This document shows positions 57,501 to 64,000 of a DNA stretch of 64,000 bases, piece after piece; within the stretch, counting starts at the first letter, position 1; every line of letters starts with the position of its first letter. The translations under genes were made by a program, and so were the position numbers. Source of the DNA: Russula earlei (lineage: Eukaryota > Basidiomycota > Agaricomycetes > Russulales > Russulaceae); contig JAGFNK010000134.1 in the NCBI GenBank assembly GCA_025769875.1, forward strand, positions 51,812-115,811, read 5' to 3'. The notes under the pieces were generated by a model, which had not been told where the DNA came from, made no database searches, and saw only the letters and a list, made by a program, of their open reading frames with translations.

Positions 57501-57732
57501 TAGACTTGTTGCTCCTGCAACAGTAGGGATTCGTTTCTTTGGAAGGTGGAGTAGTTTGCATATGAAGAGTCGAAGTCTGTTCATTCGTGGGGAGTTCTCC
57601 CTTGTTCTATGATTTGCTTTGGGGATGGCTGTGGTCGATTGGGTGCATGTGGTCGCAGGAGTTCTCTGAAAAGTTCGTTGGTAGCAAGGATAAAGGTAGT
57701 CATCGACAGAGGTCATGATGAGAGTTGTTGGT

Positions 57733-60700
57733 TTAGGGGTTACTCCTGGTGGGAATTGTTCTAAGCGCCTTCGGATATTTCCGATGGAAGTCTTTAACAA
57801 GTGATTGCGCTCTTGATAGGTTAGATGCTGGCTCCCAAGTATTTTCTGCAACCGTATACCCTTTCCATTTAACTAGGTATTGGATTCCTTTGCGGTTTGG
57901 GGAGAGCCGAGAGTTTAGGATCTGCTCTACTTCATACTTGTTCTTCACCTTCGACTAATATTGGTGGCGGGTTTGAAAAGTTAGGACCATGGGCAATGGT
58001 TTCTTTGTAAGGTTTAATCAGGGAGTGGTGAAAAACCGGGTGTATCTTCCAAGACTTTGGTAGTTCGAGGCGAACGTTTACTGGATAGGCAGTGGTGACT
58101 TTGAATGGCCCATAGCGTCGAGGGGCTAGTTTTGCTTTTGGGTGAGTCGTTCGTAGATTCGTGGCTTCCAGCCATACTTGATCCCCTTCTTTAAAACGAA
58201 ATGTGGAGGATTGAGGTCCTGATTGCTTCATGATTTCTGTTGCTCGGTTCAGGGAGGCAGCTACTTCTTCTCTGAGTTGGTTTAGTCTTGATAGTCTTTC
58301 TTGGATTGAAGGGAACTTTGATGTAAAGGCAAGGGGCGGAGCAAATGTTGGGTTAAAGCCATACCAGACTTCAAATGGGGGTTTGTTCGTAGCACTGTGT
58401 TGTCTGGCATTATGTGCGAACTTCCATAAAGGGAACTAGTTCTGCCCAATTGTCTGCTTGATGGTTGCAAAATATTCGTAGGTATTGTTCTAGTTCTTGG
58501 TTAACTCGTTCTGTTTCTCCATCTGTCTGTGGGTGATATGCTGAGCTTAGTGATACTTTGACATTTAACTTCTTCCATAGTTCTTGAGTGACTTTTGCTG
58601 CGAATTGAGGGCCTCTGTCCGATATTATTTGTGTTGGGAGCCCTATTCTTCTCCAGACATTGTTCATGATTAGTGTCGCTGTTTCGTCTGCTGTGATTGT
58701 CTTGTGGCAAGGGGTAATGATTATTGCTTTACTGAATCGATCTACCACGACTAGGAGGCTGTCGAAGCCTTGTGAAATCGGTAGGTCCGTGATAAAGTCC
58801 ATAGTAATGCTTTTCCATACTTCTCCAGCTGGTGTAATCGGTACAAGGGGTGTTTCTGTCTTTGGACGGTTCTTTGTACTTTGGCAAATTGCGCAACCGT
58901 CTACATAACTTTTGACATAGGTTAGCATTCCTGGCCACCAATAGTTTCGGCTGATCAGTTCATAAGTTTTCCATTGGCCAGGATGCCCAGTGGCAAGGGA
59001 GTCGTGGTGTAGTTTTAGAATTTTCTTTCTTAGGGTGTCGTTGTTTGGGATATAGACTTTTCCTTTGAATAGTATTAGTCCATCTTCAAGGTTCCAGTCC
59101 TGTAAGCCTTTGGATAGTCGCCTTGGTCCATTCTTTATAATGATTGCTAACGCGTTAGATACTTCTGGGTCATAGTCTTTGCTAGATCGTAGTTGTTGTC
59201 GAAGTTCCTGGTCGCCGATTGGTTCTGTAGCAGAGGTGCGTGTTGCTCTAATTTTAAAAAATTTGTCATCTAGGAGCACTTTTCCATCATTTTCATTTTG
59301 TATCCCCTCTTTAAAGTCTGGCCGCCTGGACAGACCGTCTGCTTTGTTCATAGTTCCTGGGTGGTGGGTGATGGTGAAGTTGAAATTGCTGAGGAGGAGT
59401 GCCCACCGGGCTTGTCGTCTTGTGAGTTTCTGTTTTGTCATGAAGTATGTCAAATTATTGTGGTCTGTCCATAGATCAATGGGGTGTGCAGCGCCTTCAA
59501 GGTAGTGTCGGAAGTGCCAGAGGGATGAGACGATGGCAAGGAGTTCTTTATTGTAGATCATGTAATTTTGTTGTGCAGGGTCCTAAGGATTTTGAAAAAT
59601 AGGCTACTGGGTGGTGTCTGTTAAATTCATCAGGTTGTTCTAAGATTGCGCCGACTGCAAAGTCGCTTGCGTCGCAGATGAGTCGAAAGGGTTTCGTATG
59701 GTCAGGTAACATGAGGATTGGGGCCGTTGTGAATGCTTGAATTAGTTTCTGAAATGCTCGTTCTTCATTGTCTTCCCATTTAAGGGGTGTTCTTTCTTTG
59801 TTAGATTAAACAAGGGTCGTGCTATTCGTGAGTATTGGTGGATAAATCGCCGATAGAAGTTGCAAAACCCTAGAAATGCTTGTACTTCTGTAACATTGGT
59901 CGGAGTAGGCCATTTTGTAATGCCTATTAACTTGTCTTGGTCCATGGATATTCGTCCTTGGGAGATATTGATGCCTAGGTAACTAATAGAGTTTTGTCGG
60001 AAAGCACATTTCTCTGGTTTCAAGTATAAGTCGTGGTCTTGGAGTGTTTTTAGGACCTTATGTGTCCAGTCATCTAGTTCGTTCAAGGTTTGCACCATGA
60101 TTAGTATATCATCTAGATAAACAACCACTCGTTCAGTGGCAATGTATTTTGCTAGGATGGTGTTCATAAAGCGTTGGAAAGTGGCTGGGGCGTTGCAGAG
60201 ACCAAATGTCATTATCAATGGTTCGAAGAGTCCTAATGGTGTCTTGAATGCTGCGAGGTGTTCATCTCCCTCTCTGAGGCGAATATTGTTGTATCCCCAT
60301 CGTACGTCAAACTTGGTAAAGTATTGGGCTCCTTGGAGTTTGTCAATTAATTCAGGAATCAAGGGTAGTGGATATGCGTCTTTGACAGTTGCTGTATTCA
60401 GGGCTCTGTAGTCTTGCACGGGTCGTAGATTTCCTCCTTTCTTTTCTACAAAGAAGAATGGGCTGGCAATAGCTGCTTTTGATGGTCGGATTGTGCCTCT
60501 TTTTAAATGTTCGTCTAAGTATTCTTTTAGGGCTTGTAGTTCCTTAGGAGTAAGTCGATAAATGCCAGAATCGCGTCGGGCGATCCCTGGTTTTAGATTG
60601 ATTGCATGGTCCCATGGTTGGTGAGCAGGAAGGCGTTGAGAAGCTTGTTCATCGAAAACTTTTCGCCATTTCAAGAATTGGGCAGGGATAAGTTCGTCTA

Positions 60701-61498
60701 ATGTCTTAGGGGGTGTTTCTGCATTGGCTAGCTTGGTAGCTGTGGTTGATTTGGCTCTTATGCTGATTGTTATTGGGCTAAACGCATCGTGGATTTGTTC
60801 GTCAACACATGGGTTCAATGGTCCTTCAGTATCTGGGAAGATTAGAGCAGCAATGTCTGTAAACTCGGGTTCTTCTTCTTCAGGGAAAGTAAGCGCTTGT
60901 ATTTGGTAATTCCGTGTTCCAGATGCAGATGCAATGGTTATGCTTGGGTGTGTGGTAAGGCAAGTTTGGGGGCAGTTCCTCAGTGTGATTGTATCATTTG
61001 CCCAATCAATATCTGGGTTGTGGTGTCGTAGCCAATCTGTTCCTAAGATAATGTCATGATCTCCAATGTTAGTGACAAGGAATTCTGCTTGTTCAGTCAT
61101 GAGTGGCGCCTGTGTGCGCTTGAATGCGAAGTCTTTGGATGGTGCTAAAGCAGTATTAGTCCATTGGCATTTTGTGTTCCGTCTACATTTTGTGCTGGCA
61201 AGGGTTTGATCATAGTTCGAAGGTGCAGGTGGTGTCTTTGTGCAAATCATTCATGGATTATCATTCCTTCTGCTCCACTGTCGAGCAGGGCTCTTGCACC
61301 GATTTCTTTGCCGCTTGTCTTCCCCACTAAGGTAACTTTCAAGGCAATGGAAGGGGAGCGAATATTCTTGGTAAAAACTTTGGGGTAATTGATTTCTCTT
61401 TGTATGTACTGATTTGGACCGCGTCCCTTCTCGGTGCAGAAGGGGGTCCAATTAAAAATCCATAGGAGCAGATCTTGGGCGGAGGATTGAGTCTGCAA
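57733..61498 (-). pseudogene. Pol of the second Ty3/gypsy chromovirus
   Basis: In order on the minus strand: protease (ARALLDSGAEGMIIHE near 61,250), the DIILGTDWLRHH block, reverse transcriptase (NLRPVQDYRALNTATV, MTFGLCNAPATFQRFMN, YLDD box), RNase H (LICDASDFAVGAIL, then [11 protein letters not shown]), and integrase with HHCC ([24 protein letters not shown]) and DDE ([35 protein letters not shown]). A chromodomain follows at 57,733-57,948 (YLVKWKGYTVAENTWEP). Frames change near 61,160, 59,800, 59,575, 58,410 and 57,940, and a stop follows the protease motif, so it is inactive. The two largest open parts are 59,742-61,250 and 58,410-59,561. It is a different lineage from the first element. 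Confidence 0.92.
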
Positions 61499-62963
61499 GT
61501 GTTTCTCTCCAGGTTGTTAGTGATGCAACAGGAACGGGTTCCTCTTGTGCAGGTTCGATGTTTTCATCTTGGATGGTTGTAGCTCTGACTGTTTGGGGGC
61601 GAGATCCTTGTCGTTGGCATCCTTGAGCTGCTTTCTTTGCTCTACATTGATTTGCCATATGATTCTTCTTTCCACAGTAATAACAGAGGATTGTTCTTGC
61701 GTCGAAATTCTTTCTCTGCATCTGTGAGAGGTTTCCTTTCACTTCTGGATTCCCAGGGTCGTTCACTGGGCTCTCCTTGGTACAAGTTAATTTCCAATGG
61801 ATTATCTGATCCTTGAGTGTTTAATCCTCGGGCACGCACAGAGCTGTCCTCCTCGAAAAGCAGTGGAGTTGTATAGGTGGAAAAGGTTGTCGAATTCTCT
61901 TGCTGCTTTGACAAGGGCTGCAAGTGTAGTTGGTGTTGGTGTGATTCCCAATATTTTCTGATGTAAGGCCGGGTTAATGTTCTTCCTAAATGCGTACATC
62001 TTTGTTCTTTCATCGGTGGTAGCTCGTGATGTGTGGTGTGACCATTTCTGATACCATTCATTAAATGGTAGTTTTCCTTGATAATAGGTGTGCATGGTAT
62101 TAGCGGAGGCCAACTCTGCTTCTGCAGGGATAAAGTGATCGGCAAAGGCTTTCTTGAAGTCGTCCCATGACCCATAGTCTGCTACGGTACGAGCCATAGC
62201 CTTGGTGGTTTGTTCTCTAGCCCACGCTCCAGCGGGTGTTCCTACTTTAAAGTGGGTTAGTGCAGCGGCAACTTTCTTGCTTTCATCTGTAAAGGAGTCG
62301 CCATTGATGTAATAATAATTGGCCAAAGCTGCCCAAAAGGCTTCTGCGTTATCAGCCTTTCCGTCAAAGGGTTCTGGTGCTGTTCCAACAAGGCGTGGAT
62401 TGCTTGACATGGTGGGATTCTGAGTTGTTGTAGCTGTAACAATAGGTGGGGCTGAACCTTGTAGTTGGATTCTAGTTGGAGTGAGCGTTCGAGGGACTGC
62501 TTGTGGTACGTTGCTAGTTGTATGAGGAGTAGGTTGTTGGGTATTACGCCGAGTAGAAGGTCCTGGAGTGGTGCTTCGAGTGCTCTGAGCAGTTCCTAGG
62601 ATAGCGGTAACTTCTTGAGGTGTTCTGGCTGAGAAATCGACTTCTCGATTGTTATAGTAAACCCAATGTCTTCTAGAACGGCTCCACTTGACTGGTCTGT
62701 CTAGGAAGAGGCCTGTAGTAGTTATAGGGGTTGAAGTCTTGAACGTTTTCTGCTCCTGGGGCTGCCGCTTTAAGTTGTTCGGTGGTAACTTCGTCGTTAT
62801 CGTCTTCGTATAACCAAGTGTCAGAAAGATTTCCGTGGTTGATAATAGGTGTGCCTGCAAATTTTCCTCGGTAACAGTGATCTTGGGTGTCGTAACTGAG
62901 GTTTTCAAATAGGAGTGGGATTAGATTTTCTTCTTCGTCAGTGATGTCCCTCCTAGTGCTCAT
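61452..62963 (-). pseudogene. Gag of the second Ty3/gypsy element
   Basis: The frame starts MSTRRDITDEEENL at 62963 and changes frame near 62,700. The gag domain follows (GTAPEPFDGKADNAEAFWAA, DYGSWDDFKKAFADHF, YYQGKLPFNEWYQKW) and, after another shift near 61,800, a zinc knuckle CYYCGKKNHMANQC near 61,670. The middle is Thr/Pro-rich. It is inactivated by shifts only a few bases in size. Confidence 0.85.
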
Positions 62964-64000
62964 AGATCTAGACGACTGTTATAGTCCAATGGCCGTTGTT
63001 CCAAGGATATGCAATGGTGTAGGCTGGCTTTAGTCGAATGGTATCGGGTCTTCCTTGATGTTTTCTTAATTGGATTCGGGAGTATTCTTCAGTAATGCTG
63101 CTTTGTGTTAGAACTACTCAGGGTTTTCCACAGATATCCTTCAAATTCTGCTGGAGAGATGGCAAAGTCACTTATTTCCTTGGTGGGGGTGCTTGTAGAC
63201 TATAAAGTGTGTCAGTCGTTGATGCCAAGCTTGGGTACAATAATTCTTGAATTCAATTAACTCTCTCCTTGAACGCGTAGGTAGGTTTAATGCTAAGAAG
63301 GATTGTTCTGGTAGATAACAGTGTAAATCAGTATTCCTAAGATCGGTACTATCAGGGGATTCAACAAGGGGTGATGCAAAGGGTTGGATAGGTATGACAG
63401 GGGTAGGAATACGATTGGGTAAACAAGGGTACGTAGGCGTCAGGAGGGGTAGGAGGTAATGGTCTTTCAACAAGAAATCCTCTTGCGTTGGGAATTGCTT
63501 CTCTCTCAGGGGGGTCGTTGGGATGATGCGCGTCTCTGTGTCGAGGGCCAGATTTATCTAATGGGGAGGTGGTAATCGCCCTGCGTCCACAGGTAATTCC
63601 GTCAGGAGTAGGAGGTGTTCTGGTCGAAAGTTGCACGTGCAATACTCTGTTTTGCAGTTACACCTTGCTGTCACGGATTTGACTCAGTATCTTCTGTGCT
63701 GGCGAGACCACCGTTCTTGGCTAGTTGGGACAGTGGTCTGAATCGGTGTGAGGGGTCGAGGGGCGAGACTTGAGGCTTCTAGGATTGCTGGGACAGAATA
63801 GTATGCAGGGGGACCAGTATATGAGGCGTCTGGGCTGGTAATTGCCCAAGGTTGATTGTAGTCTGCGTCGTATAGCCAAGAGTTAGTTTCCCAGTCAAAG
63901 GTGTTGTGTATTCCTGGTACAACAGCAAGTTGGACGTAAGATTGATTTCCCTTTGTATTCTGTTGAGGCGTAGGTGGTAGAACTGGACGGTGAGACGGTA
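62964..64000 (-). other. Upstream part of the second element, no clear gene
   Basis: Pro/Thr/Ser-rich frames at 63,168-63,642 and again to the window end look like a degenerate leader or an extended gag N-terminus. No 5' LTR, primer-binding site or match to the LTR at 55,561 was found before the window ends, so the element continues beyond 64,000. Confidence 0.4.

Noticed and set aside
63090..63120. tgttagaactac as the start of the 5' LTR of the second element
   Set aside because: The sequence after it does not match the LTR at 55,561, so the match is only the common TGTTAG.
1..64000. CRISPR arrays, rRNA genes or bacterial-type operons
   Set aside because: No regularly spaced repeats, no rRNA-like sequence and no prokaryotic gene layout. 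All supported genes are intron-containing eukaryotic genes, a single-exon secreted protein or transposon genes.

Overview
The window is nuclear DNA of a filamentous fungus, most likely a basidiomycete of the Agaricomycotina. The evidence is gene structure (many short GT-AG introns, mostly about 50-110 nt), pyrimidine-rich leaders, a RING-H2 protein of a type I associate with basidiomycetes, and repeat content made of Ty3/gypsy chromoviruses, solo LTRs, a Tc1/mariner element and Helitron remains. The species cannot be named from the sequence.

Layout. Positions 1-5,640 are a repeat cluster: the end of an LTR, a Helitron-type Pif1 helicase split by a solo LTR, and a 3.7-kb element with long terminal inverted repeats (TIRs) that carries a small MITE-like insert in one arm and a long Ala/Ser/Val/Pro-rich reading frame inside. 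Positions 5,640-13,700 are gene-poor. They hold two small intron-containing genes of unknown function (7,713-8,471 and 11,584-12,138) and a decayed reading frame (about 9,538-10,239).

Positions 13,716-39,048 are the conserved gene block: a RING-H2 E3 ligase (-), electron-transfer flavoprotein beta subunit (-), a class III CoA-transferase (-), mitochondrial processing peptidase beta (+), a zinc-finger protein (+), Aurora kinase (-), a secreted Pro/Tyr/His-rich protein with Kex2-like repeats (+), and the large NAD-specific glutamate dehydrogenase (-). Several act in mitochondria: ETF-beta passes electrons from acyl-CoA and amino-acid dehydrogenases to the respiratory chain, MPP-beta matures imported proteins, and NAD-GDH feeds 2-oxoglutarate into the TCA cycle. 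Two pairs are head-to-head with short shared promoters (CoA-transferase/MPP-beta and Aurora/secreted protein).

Positions 41,000-64,000 are a second repeat cluster with deep nesting. A 10.6-kb Ty3/gypsy element (44,097-54,671, minus strand) has 501-bp LTRs and a 5-bp target duplication. It sits inside an older LTR and has itself received a solo LTR in pol (48,616-49,497), another solo LTR (47,407-48,010) and a Tc1/mariner transposon (45,459-47,134). A second Ty3/gypsy chromovirus (from 55,561 to beyond the window end, minus strand) is inserted in a further LTR fragment. With the insertions discounted, the first element is about 7.4 kb and has three reading frames. The third lies downstream of the chromodomain and ends in two zinc knuckles. 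Its damage is nearly all explained by C-to-T change, which suggests RIP-like mutation or deamination of methylated C. Its primer-binding site is complementary to its own LTR, which suggests Tf1-like self-priming.

No rRNA, tRNA or CRISPR array was found. Exon boundaries were placed by hand from splice signals, frame continuity and remembered family features, and they are firm only where the text says the coding length closes in frame.
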